Assembly (NCBI RefSeq): GCF_024124665.1
Contig: NZ_JAMXSB010000002.1
Span: 124,001-188,000, forward strand
Length of the DNA: 64,000 nt
Source: Pleionea sp. CnH1-48
GTDB taxonomy: Bacteria > Pseudomonadota > Gammaproteobacteria > Enterobacterales > Kangiellaceae
Direction of reading: 5' to 3'
Shown here: piece by piece, positions 1-10,391 of the stretch
How positions within the stretch are numbered: position 1 is the first letter of the stretch
Layout of the letters: every line of letters begins with the position of its first letter
Translations under genes and position numbers: made by a program
Notes under the pieces: generated by a model
The model's input: only the letters and a program-made list of their open reading frames with translations
What the model was told of the DNA's origin: nothing
Database searches by the model: none

Positions 1-3000
1 TTGCTCAGTTGATTGGATAGGAACAGATTGCAGTAAAGCGTCATTATCAATAGTAGAACTGGCAAGAGTAAGCAGATCCAACTTTCCTTCTTCGGCAATA
101 CTCAAAGTCATCTCAAGCTTATTACGTTCAAACTTAGTCACCTTATCAAAACTTTTGGCAGTCTCTTTAAGCAATACTTTATTTGGCGATTCTTTACTGG
201 GTGACTCTTTATTAGGTATTAGCTCCGCAGCAGAAGTAATAGAAAGTGAATGAATATCATCGGTCTTAGTAATTGCTTCTGGTTGAAAAACAAAATGATC
301 GCCTTGGGTCAATTGCATCGGTACATCGGCATGTAACTCAATATCTTTCGCTGCCGCCACCTCTTTTGTATCAGTAAAAATATCACCCTCACGCCCAGTA
401 GAAATCGCAATCACTTTCCAACGCGTTAAATTATCAGGCAATTTAATATCGACGATTTTCTTTTGTTTTCCATCTAGATTAATCTCACTGTTCCAGTAAG
501 CAGACTCTTTAAAAATACTGCGAATCATTGAAGGATCAATACGGTGGCTACCAATCTGCTTAAAGCGTTGAGATGAACCTTTTTCCAAAGAGGACTCTAC
601 AGAAAAGGCATCATTCGTCATCACGGGTTCATGTAAACGCAAATCTTGCCGACGAATTCGAGAGCCTGTAATCATGAGCTTTCCATCAAAAGTATCACTA
701 TAAGCCATCTCATAAAATTTAGACGAATAGAGTGATTTCGATAACTCATAAAAATTAGGTGGACTCCAAGAAAGTGCCGACTCTCCCAGATAAGACTGCT
801 TAACATCATAATACTCGTTATTTGAGACCTGATTTAAGATACTTTCGTCAATAACGGCAAGCACAACACTCGAGGAAGAGTCACGATGATTGGTTAGTTG
901 AACAGCCAGACTACTTCCAGGTTTTACTGTGTTAGTTAATCGGCTAATAGTTACTAAAGGCGCTACTGACGGAACCTTAACATTAAACCTTTGTGTGATG
1001 GCTTGTGCAAAATTCGGAGCCTCAAGTTGCTTTAATGCATCGAGATCGCCGTAATTAACAAAGACTGTCGCATCAAATCCCGGCGCGTAATGCTCTTTAA
1101 TAGTAAAAGAAATGTCGTTAAGGCCTTTTTGCAGTGGTTGCCACCAATAATCAAACACTTCGTTTCGATGAATCATTACCAGCGCAGAGGCGTTATCGTC
1201 TAAATGGTGCTGTAAGCTCAGTTTTGCTTTGTCTCCAATATTAAGAGACTCGTTTTCTGCTTTTAAAACAAGGTTGCTTTCGGTGTCTTGTTCTCCGCTA
1301 CTAAAATAATGAGTAGAAAAAGAATATTGACGACTGCCGTCAGGATACACGATCTCTGCGATCAGCTGATAATAGCCGGATGGGTTATGAGTAAAAAAGC
1401 AGGTGTTGCGCCCTTCTTGCTTACTGCCATTCTTTGAAGACGCTCGACACGAGAGGCGCTTTCTTTCTTCTGTGTTTTCACTATCGTCGTCATAGGACCA
1501 AAAACCGTTACTTTTTTGAGTGTAGTATTTCACTTCGACATCGGGCACTAGCTCCCCTGCCAAGTCCGCAACTCTAGACTCCAACTTAAGTTCCTTGCCA
1601 GAAGGCAACCACCAGTCGAGTGCTTTGATACCCACATAATAAGGCTTGCGAGAAAATGGTACTGACTCAAGGCGACTTAAGACCTCAATACCTTCATCAT
1701 TAGTAATGATTGACTGTATCGTCAACTCACCATAATTGATGGCATTTAATGGCAATTCAATCTCTACTTCAGACTCTCCTGAGTGATTGAGCGTACCGCC
1801 ATCAAAGAAATAGCTGCTCAGCTCTTCTTGCTGCTTCGATGAGTTAGGAGTAAATATAAAGTCTTGGTAGTTCGCCAGATTGTTCTCCAAGCTTTCAGCA
1901 AACGAAGCACTGTCCATCGAGAGTGCCACTGATGCAGGCACATTCGCATAAGGACCACCAGAATAATACTCAGCTCGAGTGGTAACCGTTAATTCATCCT
2001 TAGTTAGCGTTCCTTCAATCTGTGGCTTGGCAGTTACTTTTAGCTTTTGTCGTTTAAAGTTAGCGACCTGAAATTCCAGATAGTTTTCTACAATATCATT
2101 AAACTGACTATCAGCTAACAGGATCATGTAATAACCATCAGCCACATTATCAGGAATCTTAAATTCCCCAGATATACGACCATGATTATCCATAGCAATA
2201 TTTCGCTTAACGTAAAAGGAATCGCAATGAGATGACCAACAAGATATGTCGGCACCCTCAACATAGAGCAGAGCATCTTTTTCAAGTGGGGTGATGCGAG
2301 TTTTCGCACCATCAACCTTACGCAAAAAGCCGGTAAATTTAATCGAATCACCCGGTCGGTAGAGTGGTTTGTCAGTCACTCCCCAAAATACTTTTTCACC
2401 ATCACTTTTTTGTTTGTAAGAGTCATCGCCTTGAAGTTCAGGCTCGACGTTATGCTCTCCTCGAATCGCAAATTCATCGCCGTTTTTCAGCTTAAAAGTC
2501 AGAGTTGATTTATCGCCAGAGTAAAAGTTTGGAGCAAATCCAGCTAACTCAGTGACACCTTGCTTATCGGTGCGTCCCTGCGCGCTAGAGAGCAACCTTT
2601 CTCCCTCATAGTAACGCGAAAAGGTCACTGTAAACGGCATATTCGCAACGGGCTGATTAGTTCGAATATCGGTAATAAACACCAGAGTATTATTTCCGTT
2701 ACGAGTAACGATGGCATTGTAGTCAGTCTTTTGAACAAAGAAAGAACGATCTTGCCAAGGATTGGAGCCGATACGAGCCACGCCAGCGACACTCCTCGCC
2801 GACTTTAATTCCGTTGTCAAAAGATCCGACTTTACCAACTTATTTCTGTTATCATTGATAGTTAGTTTGCGATGTTTATATTCTTGCTCGATATCCACTT
2901 CTTTGTAATCGACTTCCAGATACTCAATATCGATGCTGCTCAGGTTAACAGACTGATGAAATAATTTTAGCTCGTCATCCGTTGTCACGGCTTCGCTGGC

Positions 3001-4095
3001 AAAAGGACTGTAATGGAAAGCTGGGAAGTCGCCAGCAGTGACAGTAATAGGTTTGCCACTATCAAGTTGTCTGCCAAAAACATCGCGAATCGATTCTAAA
3101 CAGTGCAACCGTTTTGTGGCATTGGCGAACTCAGGCGCTACAATGATTTTTCTATCATCGTATGAACGGTCTAAAAAAACTCTAACCGCCTGTTGCTCCA
3201 GTTCCTTTTGGCATTTCTTTATATCATCTTGATCAACAGGAGCTGAGAAACTCAAAGTTAAGGTACGGTTTGGCTCGCACACAGTGTCATTTCGACATTT
3301 TGCGCCTTTATACTCAAAATCACCATAGGTATGAATATCCTCTAGTTGACGCTTTTTTGACTTGAGTTTGCCATAAGGGGTTGCGATCCCTTCAGATTGA
3401 AAAAGCGTATAGGTGCGTGCAGAATGGAGTGCTTTTGTCGGTTTTAAAAGCCATTGATTGTTTTTACCCCAAATACGACCTTCATAATCTGTATCAAGCC
3501 TTTGAGGTTTCGAAGCGCTTAACAAAACTTTATCGCCATTTGGAGCTTGAAGGTAAAGGCGATTTTTTAAACTTCTTTCATCAACGCCTACATTAAAAGC
3601 AACCAATAATTCTGGTTTAACGGGAGATTTCCATTCTGTTTCAACATGCTCTATTTGTGGCAGCGGGCTTTCAAACTGATAACTGTAAGGTGCTAATTTC
3701 TTACCCTGCTGATCATACAATCCATCAAGCATATCGATCTTAAAGAGAGTCGCAGGTGTTAATCCAGCCCCTTCATCTATCTGGCAGCTCAGATGCCTCA
3801 CATCGTTCCAAGTCCAGATACAAGGCACACGAGGTTCGGTCTTGTATTGAATGGTCTCTGCAGCATTACGCTGCATATCCTTAGAAAAGGTAAACTCTAT
3901 ATTCGCACGATTGACATCGATGTCTTGGTAAACTTGAGTAATAACCGGAGATTCTAGATTTTTTGATATCGCACTGTTCCATGAGTATTTATTGGTGATA
4001 CTTGAGGACTCAGCGGCGTTCGAAGATTCTGTGATATTAACGCTCGACTGACAGGCCGTCAGACTCAATAGTAGCGCGAGTCCCCATTTTTTCAT
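1..4095 (-). CDS. Alpha-2-macroglobulin family lipoprotein, 3' end beyond window
   Basis: The frame is open from an ATG at 4095 to the left edge (1365 codons), so the C-terminus is missing. An AGGA ribosome site lies about 7 nt upstream. The N-terminus is a lipoprotein signal with lipobox LTAC (Cys15), predicting an outer- or inner-membrane-anchored periplasmic protein. Residues 574-586 read TDKPLYRPGDSIK, the MG2 macroglobulin signature. Residues 1219-1230 read LPDNLTRWKVIA, the start of the A2M domain (PF00207). Bacterial A2Ms are thought to trap or inhibit foreign proteases and often sit next to the penicillin-binding protein gene pbpC. The thioester (CxEQ) region would lie beyond residue 1365, so I cannot tell whether this is the thioester (YfhM) or thioester-less (YfaS) type. 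Confidence 0.9.
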   Translation of the reverse strand, partial: MKKWGLALLLSLTACQSSVNITESSNAAESSSITNKYSWNSAISKNLESPVITQVYQDIDVNRANIEFTFSKDMQRNAAETIQYKTEPRVPCIWTWNDVRHLSCQIDEGAGLTPATLFKIDMLDGLYDQQGKKLAPYSYQFESPLPQIEHVETEWKSPVKPELLVAFNVGVDERSLKNRLYLQAPNGDKVLLSASKPQRLDTDYEGRIWGKNNQWLLKPTKALHSARTYTLFQSEGIATPYGKLKSKKRQLEDIHTYGDFEYKGAKCRNDTVCEPNRTLTLSFSAPVDQDDIKKCQKELEQQAVRVFLDRSYDDRKIIVAPEFANATKRLHCLESIRDVFGRQLDSGKPITVTAGDFPAFHYSPFASEAVTTDDELKLFHQSVNLSSIDIEYLEVDYKEVDIEQEYKHRKLTINDNRNKLVKSDLLTTELKSARSVAGVARIGSNPWQDRSFFVQKTDYNAIVTRNGNNTLVFITDIRTNQPVANMPFTVTFSRYYEGERLLSSAQGRTDKQGVTELAGFAPNFYSGDKSTLTFKLKNGDEFAIRGEHNVEPELQGDDSYKQKSDGEKVFWGVTDKPLYRPGDSIKFTGFLRKVDGAKTRITPLEKDALLYVEGADISCWSSHCDSFYVKRNIAMDNHGRISGEFKIPDNVADGYYMILLADSQFNDIVENYLEFQVANFKRQKLKVTAKPQIEGTLTKDELTVTTRAEYYSGGPYANVPASVALSMDSASFAESLENNLANYQDFIFTPNSSKQQEELSSYFFDGGTLNHSGESEVEIELPLNAINYGELTIQSIITNDEGIEVLSRLESVPFSRKPYYVGIKALDWWLPSGKELKLESRVADLAGELVPDVEVKYYTQKSNGFWSYDDDSENTEERKRLSCRASSKNGSKQEGRNTCFFTHNPSGYYQLIAEIVYPDGSRQYSFSTHYFSSGEQDTESNLVLKAENESLNIGDKAKLSLQHHLDDNASALVMIHRNEVFDYWWQPLQKGLNDISFTIKEHYAPGFDATVFVNYGDLDALKQLEAPNFAQAITQRFNVKVPSVAPLVTISRLTNTVKPGSSLAVQLTNHRDSSSSVVLAVIDESILNQVSNNEYYDVKQSYLGESALSWSPPNFYELSKSLYSSKFYEMAYSDTFDGKLMITGSRIRRQDLRLHEPVMTNDAFSVESSLEKGSSQRFKQIGSHRIDPSMIRSIFKESAYWNSEINLDGKQKKIVDIKLPDNLTRWKVIAISTGREGDIFTDTKEVAAAKDIELHADVPMQLTQGDHFVFQPEAITKTDDIHSLSITSAAELIPNKESPSKESPNKVLLKETAKSFDKVTKFERNKLEMTLSIAEEGKLDLLTLASSTIDNDALLQSVPIQSTEQ

Positions 4096-4221
4096 GATGA
4101 TTTCCTATTAATTATACGACTGCTTTTTTACTAGACGACTTTAAACCTCAATGGGTCGCACCCAATTTATTGTAACAGCCCCTAGACTTCCATTAATAGG
4201 TTATAAATCAAACGCTAACAA

Positions 4222-5295
4222 TTAGGCACAATACCACTGTGTGAACAAAATTTCTCCACTCTCATTAAATGACACAAATTCTCGAGACGTTTGAATATAA
4301 TCATCGGGTAAAAGTCCTAACTTTTCACACAATAAGCTGCCATCTTCAATCGACCAGACAGACAATCCTAGTCGCTCTTGCTCACCACGACGAATGCCGG
4401 AGAAAAGATAGGTATCATAAAAGAATATATCCAGTGTTGGTCCTTCAAAAGAAAGTAATAACACTTCATTTTTGTTGGCATCGAAGATAGACGCCCCACT
4501 TTTAGGAAAGCCATCTTTATCTTCCTTTGAATGCCCCCAAATACAAAGGCGCTCATTATCGATCCAGAAAAAAGGCGCATCCCAGAAATAATCCCATACT
4601 GCGTAACTTCTTTGATGGGAGCAGCCATCAGATTCCCAGGTATGCCCTTCTAACCAACGCTTTAAATGAAAACTGTAAGCATGGCCGATGGGATGCCATA
4701 CCCAACCGATAGTGGCTATTCTGTCCTGATTGGGTGACGGTTTCAGCTCACCAGGCCACTCTGTCATTAAGATATCTTCATCATCGAGCAGTTCGGGAGC
4801 TTCCTTTAGATCTCTTGGCGTTAATAACTCGCCAGTTTCCAGATTGGTAATATCCAACCGGTTCCAGTCAGTGGCATGGACTATCAGGTTGTTTCCTTCA
4901 TGTTCAATAAAACATATTGGAAACGGCGTGTTTTCGGTATGGTAATCACCATTTGATAAGACCATCACTTCCTGCTGCTGAGTGACCGAAATGATCGCGC
5001 CCGCACTGATCGCTTTGGTATGCTCAGTGGTTCTCTTGGTGCAGGTTAAAGCAACATAGCGATCGTCAGCGCTGTTATGAAGATGAAACTCTGCATCCGT
5101 TGGAAATCGATTAGCGTCAAAGCGATAAACTTGTTGAAAGTCCCCAGTCTGGGTGTCAATCACACCGATTGATAAATCATCCAGGAACACATAAAGATTG
5201 CCTTGGTTAGATTGAGAGGCGAGTATTTTTTTATTAATCAACGCCTCAATAACGAGACGCCTTTCACTAAACGTAAAGTTTTGTTGAACATTCAT
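4222..5295 (-). CDS. Hypothetical protein with WD/propeller-like blades
   Basis: 357 aa from the ATG at 5295, or 365 aa from the ATG at 5319. The inner ATG has AAGGA upstream with a long 13-nt spacer; the outer one has no visible ribosome site, so the start is uncertain. There is no signal peptide or membrane segment. The chain repeats short strand-rich units with polar turns, for example NLYVFLDDLSIGVIDTQTG near residue 40 and LSVWSIEDGSLL near residue 315. This resembles WD40-like propeller blades, but I cannot assign a family. It is rich in Trp and acidic residues. It lies in the same orientation as the macroglobulin gene with a 126-nt gap and as the GMC gene with a 205-nt gap, so it need not be cotranscribed with either. 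Function unknown. Confidence 0.7.
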   Translation of the reverse strand: MNVQQNFTFSERRLVIEALINKKILASQSNQGNLYVFLDDLSIGVIDTQTGDFQQVYRFDANRFPTDAEFHLHNSADDRYVALTCTKRTTEHTKAISAGAIISVTQQQEVMVLSNGDYHTENTPFPICFIEHEGNNLIVHATDWNRLDITNLETGELLTPRDLKEAPELLDDEDILMTEWPGELKPSPNQDRIATIGWVWHPIGHAYSFHLKRWLEGHTWESDGCSHQRSYAVWDYFWDAPFFWIDNERLCIWGHSKEDKDGFPKSGASIFDANKNEVLLLSFEGPTLDIFFYDTYLFSGIRRGEQERLGLSVWSIEDGSLLCEKLGLLPDDYIQTSREFVSFNESGEILFTQWYCA

Positions 5296-5424
5296 TTTGT
5301 TGTGTTTTTCCTTACACATTTATTTTTATTTAACTATGTCTTTTTTAATTATTTCTTTTTTACAATATCTTCCTAACTACAGAATATTACACAGCTTCAA
5401 TCAGGTAGCCAAAACACAGCTAGC

Positions 5425-5450
5425 TAAAGCAGCAATATCCTTATTGCTGC
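5425..5450 (-). terminator. Hairpin downstream of the GMC oxidoreductase gene
   Basis: GCAGCAATA and TATTGCTGC pair over 9 bp with a 4-nt loop, 51 nt past the GMC stop codon. On the minus strand the stem is followed only by TTTAG, so the U-tract is weak. Confidence 0.5.
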
Positions 5451-5500
5451 GAATTATAGACGAATCAGCCCAACAGGACTATGACCTGACTCACAAAGAG

Positions 5501-7456
5501 TTAGGCATTATGTCGTACATCAGCCAGAATAACGTCTGTCGCCTTCTCACTGATCATATACACCGAGGTTACAATAAAAAATCCGGGTATATATGGGAAT
5601 ACCGACGCATCGACCACTCGTAAGTTTTTCGTGCCATGGACCTTAAAGTTCCGATCAACCACTGAGGTAGGATCACCAGCAACCCCCATCTTATTTGAAC
5701 AAGAAGCATGATGCCCCCAAGCCTCATTCTTAACAAAATCACCCACTTCTTCGTTTGTTTGATACGCATTGCCCGGCCATACTTCTTCGTTAACATAATA
5801 TTTGGCAGGAAAACGCTTCATAATATTTCGGCAAACCTCAACGCCTTTTATCACGCCCTGCAAGTCATCGCCAGACGCATCGTTGCCTTCATCGAAGTAT
5901 TTGAAATTAATATCCGGCACATCTTGTGGGTCCGCTGAATTCAGTGTCACCTGCCCTGCACTATTATTGGTATGTCCTTTAAGTACCAGCCAGGTATATT
6001 GATCTTTAACATTAGCAATATCATTAGAATATCCAGGATAATACCCTGTAAAGCGGCCTGGCAAACCAAAGATAAACAGATCAGGATCTTCCATTTCGGG
6101 TTTAGAGCGTTGAACCAGTGACAACGCGCTGCCATTGCTTGCGTAAGGTCCACGATTCCACCAGCGGTTCTTGTAGCGATCCAGACAAGGGTCGTCACCT
6201 TCACCAAAGGTACAAGATTCTACCAGCGGAAGTTTTTGAGACATCTCGCTCACAATGCCTACTTCGTAACGATCTTGCAGATTTTCGCCCACGCCACCCA
6301 GCTCAACCTTGACATCAATGTTGTGATTTCTAAGCTCTTGCGCTGGACCTATACCGGATAGCTTAAGCAATTGAGGACTGTTAAAAGCACCACCTGCCAA
6401 AATAACTTCACGACTGGCTCGTACCTGGCGTTTGGTTCCCGTTGTTTCTGCACTGTGCAGCGGATCAGCCCGATACAGTTTGCTGCCTTCCAGATATTCA
6501 ACGCCCACCGCTGTATTATCGTCGTCCAATAATACTCGCGATACCAAAGCCCCGGTGCGAATCGTCAACTTATCGGGATACATCGCCTGAGTACTCAATA
6601 GATATTCACGAACACCATGACGTTTACCACTACGACTGGTAGCCATTGCGGGTAAGAAAGCCCCTTCTTCGCCAGAGGCTACACGCCAGTGATTAATATC
6701 TAACAAGTTACCCGAAAAAACTTCTTCAAGAATTTCATCGAGACCCGCTTCTGCCAAACCGGATGTCACAATGCTTTTTACAATAGGGTCTTCAAATAAC
6801 AGACGAATATCCGGTTTATTGGTTTTTAACCAACCATCGAATCCGTGCCGAGAAGGATTAATACCAAACCAGGGACGCGGCAAATACTGACAACGTTCCA
6901 GACGTTCAAAGTAACGACGCATTTTAGATGCATCCCAGGAATCATCCCCTGTGATTTCTGCAATGCGATTGAAATCACTGTTGTGAGGATAAACAGTGAT
7001 CATGGCATGATGGGTAGTACAACCACCAACAGTACTCGCTCGTGGATAAAAAATACCTTTGTTCGGAATGTATTTTGAATCAGCCTGTTGGCGATTGACA
7101 TCAGAATAGTGTTTTACAAAAAAGTCCCAACTGAGTTTGGGATCTTCTGACGCTTTAGCATGAAACGCGGGAATACTGTAAGTATCATCATTGGGATCAT
7201 TGTCCCCTGCTTCCAGTACCAACACCCGATGACCGGCTCGTGCCAAATTAGCCGCTAACGGACCGCCACCAGCCCCCGACCCAACAATAATAAATTCATA
7301 CTCCTCATTAACAAATTCGAAACTACCGTTAAAAGCCGTGGCTACGCCGCTGGTTAATGCTCCGGCAGCAACACCGGTTTGAATAGATTTTTTAGTAAAT
7401 TCGCGCCGAGAGATTTTTTGTTTAGAAAAAGGCTCTTGAGATTTTTTTTGTTTCAT
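5501..7456 (-). CDS. Tat-exported GMC family oxidoreductase
   Basis: FAD-dependent GMC (glucose-methanol-choline) oxidoreductase, 651 aa from the ATG at 7456, which has TAGGA just upstream. The frame stays open to 7603, but that extension lacks export-signal character. Residues 16-23 (SRREFTKK) followed by a small-residue hydrophobic stretch form a Tat signal, fitting export with FAD already bound. GSGAGG at 59-64 is the Rossmann ADP-binding loop. The C-terminal block holds WGHHASC, containing the usual active-site His, and VVDASVFPYIPGFF. In many GMC enzymes the second catalytic residue is Asn or His in an NTNAP-like stretch after the ASVFP motif; here that stretch reads PGFFIVTSVYM. Substrate unknown; the sequence resembles choline-dehydrogenase-like members rather than a characterised enzyme. 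Confidence 0.88.
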   Translation of the reverse strand: MKQKKSQEPFSKQKISRREFTKKSIQTGVAAGALTSGVATAFNGSFEFVNEEYEFIIVGSGAGGGPLAANLARAGHRVLVLEAGDNDPNDDTYSIPAFHAKASEDPKLSWDFFVKHYSDVNRQQADSKYIPNKGIFYPRASTVGGCTTHHAMITVYPHNSDFNRIAEITGDDSWDASKMRRYFERLERCQYLPRPWFGINPSRHGFDGWLKTNKPDIRLLFEDPIVKSIVTSGLAEAGLDEILEEVFSGNLLDINHWRVASGEEGAFLPAMATSRSGKRHGVREYLLSTQAMYPDKLTIRTGALVSRVLLDDDNTAVGVEYLEGSKLYRADPLHSAETTGTKRQVRASREVILAGGAFNSPQLLKLSGIGPAQELRNHNIDVKVELGGVGENLQDRYEVGIVSEMSQKLPLVESCTFGEGDDPCLDRYKNRWWNRGPYASNGSALSLVQRSKPEMEDPDLFIFGLPGRFTGYYPGYSNDIANVKDQYTWLVLKGHTNNSAGQVTLNSADPQDVPDINFKYFDEGNDASGDDLQGVIKGVEVCRNIMKRFPAKYYVNEEVWPGNAYQTNEEVGDFVKNEAWGHHASCSNKMGVAGDPTSVVDRNFKVHGTKNLRVVDASVFPYIPGFFIVTSVYMISEKATDVILADVRHNA

Positions 7457-7680
7457 AGGTCCTACCACATATTTTTTATTTATTGTGGCTTGACTATAAC
7501 AACAATCTTTGGGGATAAAAATGTCGATAGAAAATAATATACGAAGACGCAATAATTCATCGTGATGCGACAACATCACAGAAGAAAACACGATCAGAAA
7601 CAATCGACAAAAGCGACTTTTAAAATCTCATTCTTTTATCAGAGAGTCTCATTCTTCTCTATTTCGCTATAAATAAAGGC

Positions 7681-8274
7681 TTAATGCAAAGTTGGTTGTT
7701 GAGCAGAAGGATCTGATGCAAAGAGATTACCTAAGTCAGAATTAAAAACAATGCCTTTCAACCCAGCCTCTTCAACTAACTGTTTAAAGGCAGAACTGCA
7801 ATAGACACCTTGGTAGTTATCAAATGCCGTCCGAAAAACAGCAAAGTCTTTCACCCGTTCTTCATGAAAAGCTAAAGACTGTAATTCACCATAATGGTCT
7901 CTAGTACTCAGCTTTTGATCAACACCTTCCACCGATTCTGCCAACGACAGAGGATTGAACAGATAACCGGTCTTGTCCTGATATAATACAGGCAAAAGCT
8001 CTCCATGTTTTTCTAACACCGAATATAAACTTTCAAATGCCGTTTGATTTAAAAATAGACGCCCATTGCGTAGGGTTATATCAGGCATGCCGCCTTTTGC
8101 ACCGCCAGAGAGTTTCGCAAAGTCGATGTCTATCGGTTGCCACACATCTGCGTAGCTTATTGGGGAGGGATTAAAATGGAATTGAGTGCTCTTTCCCAAC
8201 TTGTTTCTTGTCTCTTTGCTATCGAGCACAAAATTTAAGTAATCGACAACATTGGCAAGGATGGCATAGATCAT
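7681..8274 (-). CDS. Imm11/DUF1629-like hypothetical protein
   Basis: 197 aa, cytoplasmic, with no signal peptide or membrane segment. The middle (MPDITLRNGRLFLNQTAFES) followed by a HGELLPV segment and YLFNPL, and a late AGLKGIVF, follow the layout I associate with the DUF1629/Imm11/Imm43 immunity-type families: a PDI..G.L.VS block, then a G..LPV turn, then an L.GL.F block near the end. Those families include immunity proteins to polymorphic toxins, but no toxin gene adjoins it here. The ATG at 8274 has no clear ribosome site, so the start is tentative. Family assignment is by eye from motif order and could be wrong. Confidence 0.5.
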   Translation of the reverse strand: MIYAILANVVDYLNFVLDSKETRNKLGKSTQFHFNPSPISYADVWQPIDIDFAKLSGGAKGGMPDITLRNGRLFLNQTAFESLYSVLEKHGELLPVLYQDKTGYLFNPLSLAESVEGVDQKLSTRDHYGELQSLAFHEERVKDFAVFRTAFDNYQGVYCSSAFKQLVEEAGLKGIVFNSDLGNLFASDPSAQQPTLH

Positions 8275-8359
8275 AAGAAGGTAGCTAATGGGTTTCTTTC
8301 GTTCATAATGACATAATCAGAACGAATTTTCACGGTTCAGTTTGTTACTCAAGTATTAA

Positions 8360-10015
8360 CTAATCTGTCTTGTCCTCATCAAATACGACAACACAATTGC
8401 GTCCTTGTTCTTTTGCGTGGTACAAAGCCTGATCGGCCAACTTAAATATAACGTCGGTGTTGATAACACTCACCTGGCTACTGCATATCACGCCAAAACT
8501 CGCACTGCAGTTAATGCTGACGCTATCATAAAAGTGCTCTGTTTTACTTAATCGGTTTCTGAGAGTTTCGGCCACCTGCTCTGCTTTTTTACAGTCGGTA
8601 TGAGGCAGTAACACCGCAAATTCTTCACCGCCTATTCGACCACTGATATCACTGGTACGTGTGGCCGAATTCAGCAAGTCACCGATATTCGACAACACAA
8701 CATCTCCCATAGGATGTCCGTACTTATCGTTGACTTCTTTAAAGTAATCAATATCGAACATGATAAAAGAAAAATACTGATTGTATCTCTTGGCCCGTGT
8801 TACTTCGACCTCAAAACGCTCCATAAAGGAGCGACGATTGGAGATCCCTGTGAGCACATCGGTTGTTGCCATTTCTGATAGTTTAAAGTTCGCTAAACGT
8901 AATTCTTCCGTCATATTTTCGGCGATGCTAAACGCCCTTGAACGGGTGTTTTCTAATACCCAGCTCACAGCAAAGATCAACAAGCTAATGGCAAGCCCTA
9001 CTCCTCCGATATAATAGGGAATGCGCTCTTCACGATGGCTGATGCGCCAATCTTTATCGGCATGCATGAGCAACAAAAATTCTTGACCGCCATAAGAATA
9101 AACGACTTCTTTGAAGAACTCTGGCTGTTTCTCATATTCAAAAGAATGATAAACATCAAGGCCAAAGATTAAATTGTCGGCATTGGCCTGCCTGCCTCGG
9201 TAGAGCTCCCATTTAACTTCTCGATCGGCACCCCGCATTAACTCCTTGAACATGTTTTCATGTAGAAAAGATACGCCGATGATCCCTTTATATCTTTGAT
9301 GCCCATCATTTTTCGCACCCGGAACCAGCACAGTAAAAGTAAGCGTCGTCGGCCCTTTGGGGAACAGTTTCAATTGATGCAATAAAATGAGATCGCCATT
9401 ACTGGTAATCGTCGTCAGAATCTTATCGTTTAATGTGGAGAGATCGAGCCCTTTTAGATAGTCATCGTTCGGCGTAACGTAAAGGATCGGCCAGCCTTTA
9501 TTACTCACTTTCTGTCTTTCGCCACCGTGATACTTCCAGGTATAAAAAGAGTTGAGCTGATGATTACCTTCTTCCAGATTCGCTAAATAGGCGTCAGCCT
9601 GTGGCGAACGTTCATTCAAGCCAAAGTAAACCGCTGAAAGGTAAGGAAACTGCTCATGGAGTTGATGGGCCTGCAGATACTCTTTCCACTCGTCCTTTGA
9701 GACAAACTCACTGCTTTTAAAAAAGCCCAAAATCGAGCGAGTCAGGTTCAGGTGTTGGTCGAGCCGATCTTTTATACGATTTTGAACAACCTCAGTTTCT
9801 GCCTGGAAGGCATATTGTCGCTGTTTATACAAACTATCGACACTTTGCTCAACCACCCAGGCGGTACTGAAAAGTAGCGTCAACAATAAGATAATGGAGA
9901 CGATTCCTTTACGTAATCGGCTGTTACTTTGACTTGCAGGATTTTCGGAGGTTTGTTCAGCCGCCTCCCAAAGAAGAGCTTCTCGTTTTATGTTTTTTTG
10001 CTTGTCACTGCTCAT
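8360..10015 (-). CDS. CHASE-domain diguanylate cyclase
   Basis: 551-aa inner-membrane sensor that should make cyclic di-GMP from two GTP. A transmembrane helix at about 37-56 is followed by a periplasmic CHASE-type sensory region (about 75-300, including QFPYLSAVYFGLNERSP). A second helix lies at about 331-350, and a GGDEF domain starts near residue 385. The active-site loop is GGEEF (about residue 460), compatible with catalysis. Five residues upstream is RTSD, the RxxD inhibitory I-site, so product inhibition is expected. It is transcribed away from the phosphopantetheinyl transferase gene. The CHASE ligand cannot be read from the sequence. Confidence 0.93.
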   Translation of the reverse strand: MSSDKQKNIKREALLWEAAEQTSENPASQSNSRLRKGIVSIILLLTLLFSTAWVVEQSVDSLYKQRQYAFQAETEVVQNRIKDRLDQHLNLTRSILGFFKSSEFVSKDEWKEYLQAHQLHEQFPYLSAVYFGLNERSPQADAYLANLEEGNHQLNSFYTWKYHGGERQKVSNKGWPILYVTPNDDYLKGLDLSTLNDKILTTITSNGDLILLHQLKLFPKGPTTLTFTVLVPGAKNDGHQRYKGIIGVSFLHENMFKELMRGADREVKWELYRGRQANADNLIFGLDVYHSFEYEKQPEFFKEVVYSYGGQEFLLLMHADKDWRISHREERIPYYIGGVGLAISLLIFAVSWVLENTRSRAFSIAENMTEELRLANFKLSEMATTDVLTGISNRRSFMERFEVEVTRAKRYNQYFSFIMFDIDYFKEVNDKYGHPMGDVVLSNIGDLLNSATRTSDISGRIGGEEFAVLLPHTDCKKAEQVAETLRNRLSKTEHFYDSVSINCSASFGVICSSQVSVINTDVIFKLADQALYHAKEQGRNCVVVFDEDKTD

Positions 10016-10391
10016 ATCGACGGCTATTAACGATAAATGCTGATATTAAGACTACTCACATAGTATTAAATGTAGTACAAAAACCGGCCTCAACAAACGC
10101 TTTTAGAGATTTAATGCTGAGGCTGCCCTCAAAAACTGGGCATAGGCACCTCATTATTTGTCAGCAAAAGCCCACAGAGCCTACCGTTGCATCAACTCTG
10201 GCGCGCTATCACCTCCAGCCAAACTAAAGCATTGATTCTTATAGACCAAATCTCTAGAATCCCATGGCAAAGTGATCTGCCAATAACTCGAGGGAACGTC
10301 TATCAATTCTCTAGCACCTAATGGCGGTGGTTTCATAACCCCCAGCGTATTCCCTTCTTTTCTGGATCTTGGGCAAGTTTGTCTAAAGGGC
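10016..10391. other. Intergenic region with in-frame extension of the PPTase gene
   Basis: Divergent region between the cyclase and PPTase genes. The PPTase reading frame is open back to a TAA at 10284. The stretch 10330-10391 translates to FITPSVFPSFLDLGQVCLKG, which resembles the N-terminal strand of EntD-type transferases. It contains no in-frame ATG, GTG or TTG. I see no other gene here. Confidence 0.5.

Noticed and set aside
5297-5623. 108-aa open frame on the plus strand
   Set aside because: It overlaps the start of the hypothetical gene and the end of the GMC gene on the other strand, has no ribosome site and no family resemblance.
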